A model generated the notes under the pieces. It searched no databases, was not told the origin of the DNA, and saw nothing but the letters and a program-made list of their open reading frames with translations. A DNA stretch of 64,000 bases, taken from DAIDKA01 sp035506335. Lineage in GTDB: Bacteria; Pseudomonadota; Gammaproteobacteria; Steroidobacterales; Steroidobacteraceae. Shown here piece by piece: positions 8,865 through 15,970 of the stretch. The stretch is from contig DATJPN010000074.1 of NCBI GenBank assembly GCA_035506335.1, forward strand, positions 1-64,000, in the 5' to 3' direction. The first letter of the stretch is position 1. Each line of letters begins with the position of its first letter. The position numbers were made by a program, and so were the translations under genes.

Positions 8865-9271
8865 TGTATACGGTGTGTGTTCGTGATCACATGATGATCG
8901 CCCACAGCTTCTCGGGCGAGGTGTTCGGCCCGGCCCAGCGCCTGCACGGCGCGACCTACGTCGTCGATGTCGAGTTCCGCCGCCCGCAGCTGGATGAAAA
9001 CGGAATCGTCGTGGATATCGGCCTCGCCGCGCATGCCTTGCACGGCGTCCTCGGCGCCTTGAACTACCGCAATCTCGATGCGGAAAACGCCTTCACGGGG
9101 CAGAACACCACGACCGAGTTCCTCGCCAGGACCATCTTCGACCGGCTCGCCGAGGCGATTCGCGAGGGCGACCTCGGGCCGTCGGCGACAGCGGTCGCGA
9201 GCCTGCGCGTGACGCTGCATGAATCGCACGTGGCCTGGGCGGCGTACGAGGGCGAACTGGCGGTGCGATGA
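8861..9271 (+). CDS. 6-pyruvoyl/6-carboxytetrahydropterin synthase-like protein, altered active site
   Basis: A 136-residue protein of the PTPS/QueD fold, by length and by strands around GIVVDIG and the segment TTTEFLAR. Two zinc histidines can be aligned (H15 and H29 of RLHGAT), but the third is Ala31 where family members have L-H-G-H. The catalytic Cys, four residues before H29, is Ala25, and the Asp-His pair of the LDH motif is Asn68-Tyr69. The known synthase reaction is therefore unlikely. ATG 8861 overlaps the dehydrogenase stop, and a second ATG follows at 8864. Its own stop overlaps the glycosyltransferase start (ATGA). Probably a repurposed pterin-binding or lyase enzyme. Confidence 0.78.
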   Translation: MMYTVCVRDHMMIAHSFSGEVFGPAQRLHGATYVVDVEFRRPQLDENGIVVDIGLAAHALHGVLGALNYRNLDAENAFTGQNTTTEFLARTIFDRLAEAIREGDLGPSATAVASLRVTLHESHVAWAAYEGELAVR

Positions 9272-10344
9272 GCGAGGGCTCGCTCGAATTCGTCATTCCG
9301 GGGGATCTGCAGACGCCCACGGGCGGATACGGCTACGACCGCCGGATCATCGGCGGCCTGCGTGCGCTGGGCTGGCGCGTGGCGGTTCACGCTCTGGATG
9401 CGGGCTTTCCGCACCCCTCGGACACGGCGCTCGCGAAGGCGCGGGACCTGTTCGCCCGGCTGCCCGACCGCGCCCTGGTGCTCATCGATGGACTCGCATC
9501 GGGCGCGATGCCGCAGGTACTGGAGACGCACGGCACGCGGCTGCGCCTGCTGGCGCTCGTGCATCATCCCCTCGCCGCGGAGACCGGCCTCGACCCGGCG
9601 CTGGCGCGCGCGCTCGAGCAATCGGAGTGGCGGTCACTGCAGGCCGTGCGGCACGTGATCGTCACCAGCGACGCCACGAAGCGGGCACTGGCCGCCTATG
9701 CGGTGGCCCCGGGGCGCATCTCGGTGGTGGAACCCGGAACCGATGCCGCGCCGCTGGCGCGCCCCCACCGCGCAGACGCCTTGCGGATGCTGTGCGTGGC
9801 CGCGCTCATCCCCAGGAAGGGCCACGACCTGCTGTTCGAAGCCCTCGCCCCGCTGGCGCACACACGCTGGAGCCTCGTCTGCGCCGGCAGTCTCACCCGC
9901 AGTGCGGATACGGTGCAGCGACTGCGGGCCCAGCTGCGGCGGCTCGGTCTCACGCAGCGCGTGACCCTCGCCGGCGAAGTGGACGCCGCCACGCTCGGGC
10001 AGTTGTACCGCGACGCCGACCTCTTCATCCTGCCGAGCCGAATGGAGGGCTATGGCATGGCCGTCGCCGAGGCGCTGGCGCACGGGCTGCCCGTCATCGG
10101 CACGCACACCGGTGCGATCGCGCAGCTGCTCGGGACCCGGGCGGGACTGCTGGTCGAGCCCGGCGACACCGGGCGGCTGCGCGAGGCGCTGGCCCGCGTC
10201 CTCGGCGAACCGGCGCTGCTCACGGCATTGCGCGGCGGCGCCGCCGCGGTCCGCGGCACATTGCCGGACTGGTCGCACTGCTGCGAGCGCATGTCCCGGA
10301 TCCTCGAGCAGGCCGCGGCTACAGGACGCGGCGGAAGTCCCTAG
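9268..10344 (+). CDS. GT4-family glycosyltransferase
   Basis: A 358-residue GT-B glycosyltransferase. An N-terminal acceptor domain with a glycine-rich loop (TPTGGYGYDRR, about 16-26) is followed by a donor domain with AALIPRKGHDLL (about 181-192) and the E-x7-E nucleotide-sugar signature SRMEGYGMAVAEA (about 256-268). It transfers a sugar from an NDP-sugar and should act in the cytoplasm; donor and acceptor are not identifiable. It starts in a 4-base ATGA overlap with the PTPS-like gene and its last 26 bases overlap, tail to tail, the RibD-like gene. Confidence 0.85.
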   Translation: MSEGSLEFVIPGDLQTPTGGYGYDRRIIGGLRALGWRVAVHALDAGFPHPSDTALAKARDLFARLPDRALVLIDGLASGAMPQVLETHGTRLRLLALVHHPLAAETGLDPALARALEQSEWRSLQAVRHVIVTSDATKRALAAYAVAPGRISVVEPGTDAAPLARPHRADALRMLCVAALIPRKGHDLLFEALAPLAHTRWSLVCAGSLTRSADTVQRLRAQLRRLGLTQRVTLAGEVDAATLGQLYRDADLFILPSRMEGYGMAVAEALAHGLPVIGTHTGAIAQLLGTRAGLLVEPGDTGRLREALARVLGEPALLTALRGGAAAVRGTLPDWSHCCERMSRILEQAAATGRGGSP

Positions 10345-11266
10345 ACGGATCCTCGCACGCGTGCCCGGCAGCCGCGGCGCGCAGATCGCAGTCGAAAAGG
10401 ATGTCCATACCGGCGCGATAGACCCGATGCTGCAGCCGCAGGCAGTCCTGCAGGCGCACCCGGGGAGGCAGGCGGATCGCGGGGCGGCCGGCGCCGATCA
10501 GCAGCGGCGCCACGGCGATGTGCAGGCGATCGAGCAGTCCGGCGCTCAGGAACGAGGAGACGGTGACGCCACCGCCTTCCACGAAGATGCGGCTGAACCC
10601 CAGCGCGCGTAGTTGTCGCACCAGGTCGCGCAGGTCCAGGGTGCCGTCGCTCGCGGCCACTTCCAGGGTCTGCTCGCCGCGGGCGCGCGCCTGCGTCGAA
10701 CCGTCGCTGCCGGCCGCGCACGCCCTCAGGGTCGGGGCCGCGCGGTCATTGAACACGGTATGGTCCACGGGCACCCGGCAGGCCGGGTCCACCACCACGC
10801 GCACCGGGTTGCTGCCGGACACCAGGCGCGTCGTGAGCCGTGGATTGTCGGCGACCACGGTCCCGGCTCCGACCACGACGGCATCGCACAGGGCCCGCAG
10901 CCGATGCAGGTGCAGGATGTTCTGCGGTCCGGTGACGCAGACGGCGTCTCCGGAGTGTGTGGCGATGAACCCGTCGAGACTCTGGCCCAGGTGTCCGATC
11001 GTGATCGGTCGGGCGGCCGTCGCACTGGCGATCGGCAGGTACAGCTCGAGCAGGTCGCTGTCGGGACCCTGCGCTGCCAGCGACTCCCAGCCGAGCGTCG
11101 GATTCCAGCGCAGCACCGCGCCGGGGTCCTCGTCCCCGACCTGCCGCAGCTCGCCCGAGGCGAGGGCGAATCGCCCGGCGACGCCGTCATCGAAGGTGCC
11201 AATGGCCCGGGCGGCCGCGTGGGCAATGGCCCAGGCGTCGAGCGCGGCGGCTGCGGCGATTCCCAT
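10319..11266 (-). CDS. RibD C-terminal (pyrimidine reductase) domain protein
   Basis: About 315 residues. After an N-terminal extension of about 85 residues without a recognised domain comes a dihydrofolate-reductase-like RibD_C domain: GQSLDGFIA, VVVGAGTVVADNPRLTTR and FVEGGGV. In riboflavin synthesis this domain reduces the ribosylaminopyrimidine with NADPH; the deaminase half of RibD is missing here, so it is a stand-alone reductase. Starts at ATG 11266 or ATG 11302 are both possible and neither has a clear ribosome site. It converges on the glycosyltransferase of the PTPS-like cluster, which suggests a pyrimidine or pterin substrate in the same pathway. Confidence 0.8.
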   Translation of the reverse strand: MGIAAAAALDAWAIAHAAARAIGTFDDGVAGRFALASGELRQVGDEDPGAVLRWNPTLGWESLAAQGPDSDLLELYLPIASATAARPITIGHLGQSLDGFIATHSGDAVCVTGPQNILHLHRLRALCDAVVVGAGTVVADNPRLTTRLVSGSNPVRVVVDPACRVPVDHTVFNDRAAPTLRACAAGSDGSTQARARGEQTLEVAASDGTLDLRDLVRQLRALGFSRIFVEGGGVTVSSFLSAGLLDRLHIAVAPLLIGAGRPAIRLPPRVRLQDCLRLQHRVYRAGMDILFDCDLRAAAAGHACEDPSRDFRRVL

Positions 11267-11348
11267 GGAGGTGGACGACCTTGAAGTGCGGCGGCACCCC
11301 ATCTTGCCTGAGCCGTCCTGCCGGGGTAAGGGGATCCTCGAGCCCTTT

Positions 11349-12191
11349 TCAGGCTTCGGGGCTGAGCACGAGATGCCCCACGGCCGTGTTCGAGGCCGGC
11401 ACGTGATAGAACCGGCGCAGTTCGCGCGCTTTGGGCCCGAGAGCGCCACGCATCGTCAGCCACATGATCAGCTCCATGCCCTCGGATCCGGCTTCGCGGA
11501 TGTACTCCTCGTGCGACATGGTGCGCAGCGCCTCCGGATCGGCGGTGAGCTGATCCAGGAACCGGGTGTCCCATTCACGGTTGATGAGACCGGCGCGCTC
11601 GCCTGCGAGCTGGTGGCTCATGCCGCCGGTGCCCCAGACCTGCACATCGAGATCCTCCGGAAAGGACCTGACGGCGCGCGCGATGGCCTCGCCGAGGCGG
11701 AAGCAGCGGTTGGCGGTCGGCGTCGGGTACTGGATGACGTTCACGGCCAGGGGAATCACCTTGACCGGCCATTCGGCGGGCTGTCCGAAGACGAGCGACA
11801 GGGGCACCGTCAGTCCATGATCCACCTTCATCTCATTCATGATGGTGAGATCGAACTCATCGAGCACCACGCTGGTTGCGATATGCCAGGCCAGCCGGGA
11901 GTGCCCCGGGACGACGGGGACCCGACGTGGCCCCCAGCCTTCATCGGCGGGAGCAAACGAATCGGCGCAGCCGAGCGCGAAGGTGGGCACGACGTCGAGC
12001 GAGAACGCCGAAGCGTGGTCGTTGTAGACCAGGATGACGACATCGGGCGGGTGTTCCGCGACCCACTTCCGGGTCCACTCGTAGCCTGAGAAGATGGGCG
12101 CCCAGTCCGGGTGCGCCGTCCGGCCACCGTCGAGCGCGGCGCCGATCGCGGGCACATGGCTCGAGCCAATGCCCGCGCTGATCCGGGCCAT
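11349..12191 (-). CDS. ligB: Extradiol dioxygenase, LigB-type beta (catalytic) subunit
   Basis: A 280-residue class III extradiol ring-cleavage dioxygenase subunit, matching protocatechuate 4,5-dioxygenase beta chain in length and motifs: SSHVPAIG near the N-terminus (iron-ligand His), NDHAS at about 58-62, and GTGGMSHQL (about 190-198, catalytic His region). It cleaves a catechol-type ring beside the hydroxyls using non-heme Fe(II) and O2. The start overlaps the alpha subunit stop by one base (TGATG), the normal arrangement for a two-subunit enzyme. The true substrate may be protocatechuate, gallate or a methylated analogue; no downstream pathway genes are adjacent. Confidence 0.88.
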   Translation of the reverse strand: MARISAGIGSSHVPAIGAALDGGRTAHPDWAPIFSGYEWTRKWVAEHPPDVVILVYNDHASAFSLDVVPTFALGCADSFAPADEGWGPRRVPVVPGHSRLAWHIATSVVLDEFDLTIMNEMKVDHGLTVPLSLVFGQPAEWPVKVIPLAVNVIQYPTPTANRCFRLGEAIARAVRSFPEDLDVQVWGTGGMSHQLAGERAGLINREWDTRFLDQLTADPEALRTMSHEEYIREAGSEGMELIMWLTMRGALGPKARELRRFYHVPASNTAVGHLVLSPEA

Positions 12192-12577
12192 CAGAAACGT
12201 CCCGAAATGGACTTCAGCCCTGCGGGATTGCGGCCGCCGCTGCGCATCATCGCAGCGTACTCTTCGGTGGATTGACCGGCAAAGGAAGCGGCGACGGACT
12301 GCGTGGGCCGGCCGTCCACCGCGGCGATCTTGAGCACGAAGAAGATGTTGCCGCCCTGCTCCAGCAATGCCCTGAAGTCGCGGTTCACGACCGCCTGCTT
12401 CTGCGCCTCGGTCATGGTCCATTCGTCGAGATAGGCGCGCTCGTCGGCCCTGAAGCGCGCGCGATTCGGCGCACTCATGAGCGACATGCAGAAGCGGTTC
12501 AGCTGCCGGCCCTCGATGGCGCGCTCGCCTGTGAACACGTAGGTGCCCGGAATGTCCTGGAAGGCTTGCGGGGTCAT
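12191..12577 (-). CDS. ligA: Protocatechuate 4,5-dioxygenase alpha subunit, LigA-type
   Basis: A 128-residue helical protein of the LigA family, which caps the active site of the LigB subunit. Recognisable features are the N-terminal IPGTYVFTG segment, LNRFCMSLM, and a helix with RAYLDEW. A GAGG ribosome site sits 8 bases before the ATG at 12577. It is the first gene of the ligAB unit and is divergent from a LysR regulator; a perfect 15-base palindrome in the 106-base gap is the likely regulator site. Confidence 0.88.
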   Translation of the reverse strand: MTPQAFQDIPGTYVFTGERAIEGRQLNRFCMSLMSAPNRARFRADERAYLDEWTMTEAQKQAVVNRDFRALLEQGGNIFFVLKIAAVDGRPTQSVAASFAGQSTEEYAAMMRSGGRNPAGLKSISGRF

Positions 12578-12621
12578 ATGGGGTCCTCGGTGGGAAGGCT
12601 TTCGATGGATCCATTATATTC

Positions 12622-12636
12622 ATTGCGAAACGCAAT
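12622..12636. promoter_or_regulatory. LysR-type operator candidate between ligA and lysR
   Basis: A perfect palindrome, ATTGCG-AAA-CGCAAT, contains the T-N11-A core that LysR-type regulators bind. It lies 45 bases upstream of ligA and 47 upstream of the divergent regulator, in the only AT-rich stretch nearby, so it could control both. The coinducer would be expected to be an aromatic acid or the ring-cleavage product; that is inference. Confidence 0.6.
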
Positions 12637-12683
12637 AACTAAGCCCATATTACGACCTCAGTTTTCGCGATTTACGATAAATC

Positions 12684-13583
12684 ATGGATACGGTCGCCAA
12701 TCTTCGCGCCTTCCTGGCCGTGGCCCGATATGGAGGCTTTTCGGAAGCCGCCCGGCAACTCAACGTGGTGCCGTCCGTGGCCGCCAAGCGGGTCAGCCAG
12801 CTCGAGCACGCCATCGGCACCCGGCTGTTCGAGCGCTCCACGCGCAAGGTCGTCCTCACGGAAGCCGGGGAACAGTTCCAGGGCCGCGCGCGCAGCCTGG
12901 TCGCCGAACTCGACGAGACCTTCGCGGGGCTGAAACGCGCGGGTGACCGGCTCGAGGGGCGCATCCGCATGATGGTCCCGACCACACTGAACATGCTGGT
13001 GCTGTCGGATTCGCTGAACCGGTTCCTGCGTGACCATGAACACATCACCCTCGAACTCGCACTCGTGGACCGGTCCGTCAACCCTGCCGAAGAAGGATTC
13101 GACCTGGCCATCAGTGGTCACGCCGCCAGCAGCTACGAGGGCGTGATCGATGTCCCGCTGCTGCCGTTCGAGCAGGTGCTGTGCGCCTCGCCGCGTTATC
13201 TGGCGCGCCGCGGAACACCCCGGCATCCGCACGACCTGGAGGATCACGACGGCCTGTTCTTCAAGCCCCTGGGCACCGCCTGGCGATTCGACGGCGAGCA
13301 CGGACAGTCGAGCGTGGAGGTACGCCCGCGACTCATCGCCACGGACAACGTGACGCTGCGCGCGGCCGCGCTGGCGGGCAACGGCATCGCGATGCTGCCG
13401 CGGTACGTGGCCGGCGAGGCGCTCCGGTCAGGCCTGCTGGTGGAACTGCTCGAGGGCTACGCCCTGCCAAGATCCTGGTTCCGCGCGCATGTCACCCAGC
13501 ATCGCGCGCGGCTCGCGCGGATCTCGGCCCTGCTCGAGTGGCTCAGGCACGCCCTGCAGGAGGCCTTGCCGAAGGTCGGCTGA
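12684..13583 (+). CDS. LysR-family transcriptional regulator of ligAB
   Basis: A 299-residue LTTR. The N-terminal winged helix-turn-helix is clear (NLRAFLAVARYGGFSEAARQ, about 6-25, then RLFERSTRKVVLTEAG at about 49-64), followed by the two-lobe effector domain. Its divergent position to ligA with a T-N11-A palindrome between them makes it the probable activator of ring cleavage and probably self-regulated. The effector is not identifiable from sequence. Confidence 0.9.
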   Translation: MDTVANLRAFLAVARYGGFSEAARQLNVVPSVAAKRVSQLEHAIGTRLFERSTRKVVLTEAGEQFQGRARSLVAELDETFAGLKRAGDRLEGRIRMMVPTTLNMLVLSDSLNRFLRDHEHITLELALVDRSVNPAEEGFDLAISGHAASSYEGVIDVPLLPFEQVLCASPRYLARRGTPRHPHDLEDHDGLFFKPLGTAWRFDGEHGQSSVEVRPRLIATDNVTLRAAALAGNGIAMLPRYVAGEALRSGLLVELLEGYALPRSWFRAHVTQHRARLARISALLEWLRHALQEALPKVG

Positions 13584-13678
13584 CCTGCGTGCGCCACCTC
13601 GCGAGCGGTCGGTGGCGCATGGCTTTCCACGACGCGGGCACCTATCCTGTGGCGCATGTGCACACCGGTTCGCGACAG

Positions 13679-14689
13679 ATGACGCGGCGCGCGGATGAAC
13701 CGGCGACCATCCGCGACGTGGCCCGGGAACTGGGAATATCGGTGGCGACGGTCTCGCGGGCCCTCTCGCGCCCGGAGCTGCTGCGCCGGGAAACCCGCGA
13801 ACGCGTGCTGGCGGCGGTCGAGGCGCTGGGCTACCGGCCGAACCTGCTCGCACGGGGCCTGCGTCGCGGCCGCACCCACGCCATTCTGGCCATCGTCCCG
13901 AACCTGAGCCCGTTCTTCCTGGAAATCCTGGCCGGCCTCGAGGAGGTCGCGCGCGACGCCGGGTTCGCGGTGCTGCTCGGCAGCAGCGGCGGGGACCGCA
14001 AACGCGAGGAAGCCTGTTTTGACCAGGTCGCCAACGTGCGCGCCGACGGCGTCGTCCTGATGACCGGCTCGGCGCCGGCGTCCTATGCGCGCGGCCTGCG
14101 GCAACTGCCCCCCCTGGTGGCCGTCCTGGAGAAGCTGCCCGGTCATCGGGTCCCGGTGATCCGCACCGATCACCGGATCGGCGCCATGACCGCGACCCGG
14201 CACCTCATCGAGCTGGGGCATCGGCGCATTGCGCACATCGCCGGCGTCCCCATCCCCAGTACGGCCCAGCGCCTGCGCGGTTACCGCGAAGCGCTCGCGG
14301 CGGCGCAATTGCCCGATGACGCGCGGCTCGTCCAGACCGGGAACTTCACGATGCCCTCGGGCGCCACGGCCATGCAGGCGCTGCTCGACCTGGACTCGCC
14401 GCCCACCGCGGTGTTGTGCGGCAACGATGAAATGGCCTTCGGCGCGGTGCAGGCCCTGCACCGCCGGGGCCTCGCGGTGCCCCGGGATGTGTCGATCGTG
14501 GGCTTTGACGACCTGAACATGGCGGCGTTCTACAATCCGCCGCTCACGACCGTGCGGATTCCGCGTCACGAGATCGGGCGGCGTGCCGCCGCGGAACTGA
14601 TCGAACTGCTGGCGGGTCGCGAGGTCACCCGCGAGGCGGTCCTGCCGACACGCCTCGTCATCCGCGAGAGTACCGCGCCGCCGCCCTGA
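13679..14689 (+). CDS. LacI-family transcriptional regulator
   Basis: About 336 residues. The LacI headpiece TIRDVARELGISVATVSRAL (about 10-29) and hinge YRPNLLARGLRRGRT are followed by a periplasmic-binding-type sensor domain with the FCGNDEMAFG-like segment VLCGNDEMAFGA and the VSIVGFDDL motif near residue 275. The GntR/GalR-type effector is probably a sugar or sugar acid. ATG 13679 is used; ATG 13619 is in frame but would add 20 residues not typical of the family. No obvious metabolic target lies next to it. Confidence 0.88.
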   Translation: MTRRADEPATIRDVARELGISVATVSRALSRPELLRRETRERVLAAVEALGYRPNLLARGLRRGRTHAILAIVPNLSPFFLEILAGLEEVARDAGFAVLLGSSGGDRKREEACFDQVANVRADGVVLMTGSAPASYARGLRQLPPLVAVLEKLPGHRVPVIRTDHRIGAMTATRHLIELGHRRIAHIAGVPIPSTAQRLRGYREALAAAQLPDDARLVQTGNFTMPSGATAMQALLDLDSPPTAVLCGNDEMAFGAVQALHRRGLAVPRDVSIVGFDDLNMAAFYNPPLTTVRIPRHEIGRRAAAELIELLAGREVTREAVLPTRLVIRESTAPPP

Positions 14690-14703
14690 GTCAGCGTTGC
14701 GGA

Positions 14704-14709
14704 TATACT
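14704..14709 (+). promoter_or_regulatory. Possible -10 element upstream of the SYLF gene
   Basis: TATACT, one mismatch from the sigma-70 -10 consensus, stands 40 bases before the SYLF start in otherwise GC-rich DNA. No good -35 hexamer is seen at the expected distance, so an activator or another sigma factor may be needed. Confidence 0.3.
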
Positions 14710-14749
14710 ATCGAAGGCGAGAGATCGGATGCCCGTAAGGAGACTGACC

Positions 14750-15322
14750 ATGAAACGAGCGCGTAACCTGCTGCTGCTGTTCGCAGCGATGCTGCTGTCA
14801 GGACCCTTGCTGGCCGAGCCCTACGGCGACACGATCAGCCTGTTCAAGAATGCCGGCCAGAGCGCGGCCTTCTTCCACAACAGTTACGCCTATGCCGTCT
14901 TCCCCACGATCGGCAAGGGCGGATTCGTGGTCGGCGGCGCGCATGGCTCGGGCCGTGTCTATGAGCAGGGCAGGTACATCGGCGATACGTCGATGACCCA
15001 GGTCAGCGTCGGATTCCAGGCCGGAGGGCAGGCCTACAGCCAGATCGTCTTCTTCCAGGACAAGCGCGCGCTGCACGAATTCACCAGCGGCCAGTTCGAA
15101 TTCGACGCCGGTGTCAGCGCAGTGGCCATCACCGCGGCCGCCTCCGGCTCGGTCGGGACCACCGGGGCGAGTGGTGCCGCGAGCGGCGGCAAGAAGGATG
15201 CGGTGACCGCCGGCCAGTACTACAAGGGCATGGCGGTATTCACCATCGTGAAGGGCGGCGCCATGTACGAGGCCACGGTCGCGGGCCAGAAGTTCTCCTA
15301 CCAGCCGCGCACGGCGCACTGA
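14750..15322 (+). CDS. SYLF-domain lipid-binding protein, exported
   Basis: A 190-residue protein with an N-terminal signal peptide (about 1-22, hydrophobic core LLLLFAAMLL, Ala-Glu cleavage region) and a compact SYLF-like domain: FFHNSYAYAVFPTIGKGGF (about 41-59), the glycine-rich GGAHGSGRVY and a C-terminal GGAMYEATVAG. Such small periplasmic SYLF proteins are thought to bind lipids or phosphoinositide-like anions; the function in bacteria is not settled. A Gly/Ser/Ala-rich linker at about 137-152 interrupts the domain. A GTAAGGAG ribosome site supports ATG 14750. Confidence 0.82.
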   Translation: MKRARNLLLLFAAMLLSGPLLAEPYGDTISLFKNAGQSAAFFHNSYAYAVFPTIGKGGFVVGGAHGSGRVYEQGRYIGDTSMTQVSVGFQAGGQAYSQIVFFQDKRALHEFTSGQFEFDAGVSAVAITAAASGSVGTTGASGAASGGKKDAVTAGQYYKGMAVFTIVKGGAMYEATVAGQKFSYQPRTAH

Positions 15323-15347
15323 ATCAGCCTCCGGCCGCATCCGGCGA

Positions 15348-15968
15348 ATGCACGCCTATCACGTCTACGAACCCCGTGCGGGCCACGGCCTGGCCCACGA
15401 CCCGCTCAATTCGATCGTGGCCCCGCGGCCGATCGGCTGGATCTCCTCGCGCAGCAGCGCCGGCATCCGCAACCTCGCCCCCTACAGCTTCTTCAATCTG
15501 TTCAACTACAAGCCGCCGATCATCGGCTTCGCGAGCATCGGCTGGAAGGATTCGGTGGACAACATCAAGGCCACCGGTGAATTCGTCTGGAACCTGGTCA
15601 CCGAACCGCTGGCCGCGGCCATGAACGCCACCTCGGCCATGGTCCCGCCGACGCAGGACGAATTCGAGCTCGCCGGGCTGGCGGCGGCGCCATCGCGACT
15701 CATCCAGGCACCGCGCGTCGCCGCGAGCCCGGTGAACTTCGAGTGCCGGATGTCGCAGCTGCTGCGGCTCACCGACAGTCACGGCGCCGACACCGACGCC
15801 TGGCTGGTGCTCGGCGAGGTCGTCATGATCCACATCCGGCAGGACCTGCTCCGCGATGGCATCTACGACACGGCGGCCGCCGCGCCCATCATGCGCGGAG
15901 GCGGACCCGCCGATTACTTTCGCCTCGACCCCGAGTCCAAATTCCAGATGTGGCGGCCCAAGGCATAG
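15348..15968 (+). CDS. Flavin reductase-like (DIM6/NTAB) flavoprotein
   Basis: A 206-residue protein of the flavin-reductase-like domain family, with the family's RPIGWISS (about 27-34) and the LAPYSFFN segment (about 44-51) that binds FMN. Members either supply reduced flavin to monooxygenases or catalyse flavin-dependent reactions on aromatic compounds. It is followed 2 bases later by the S8 peptidase start, so the two may be cotranscribed although a functional link is not obvious. Confidence 0.85.
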   Translation: MHAYHVYEPRAGHGLAHDPLNSIVAPRPIGWISSRSSAGIRNLAPYSFFNLFNYKPPIIGFASIGWKDSVDNIKATGEFVWNLVTEPLAAAMNATSAMVPPTQDEFELAGLAAAPSRLIQAPRVAASPVNFECRMSQLLRLTDSHGADTDAWLVLGEVVMIHIRQDLLRDGIYDTAAAAPIMRGGGPADYFRLDPESKFQMWRPKA

Positions 15969-15970
15969 CC

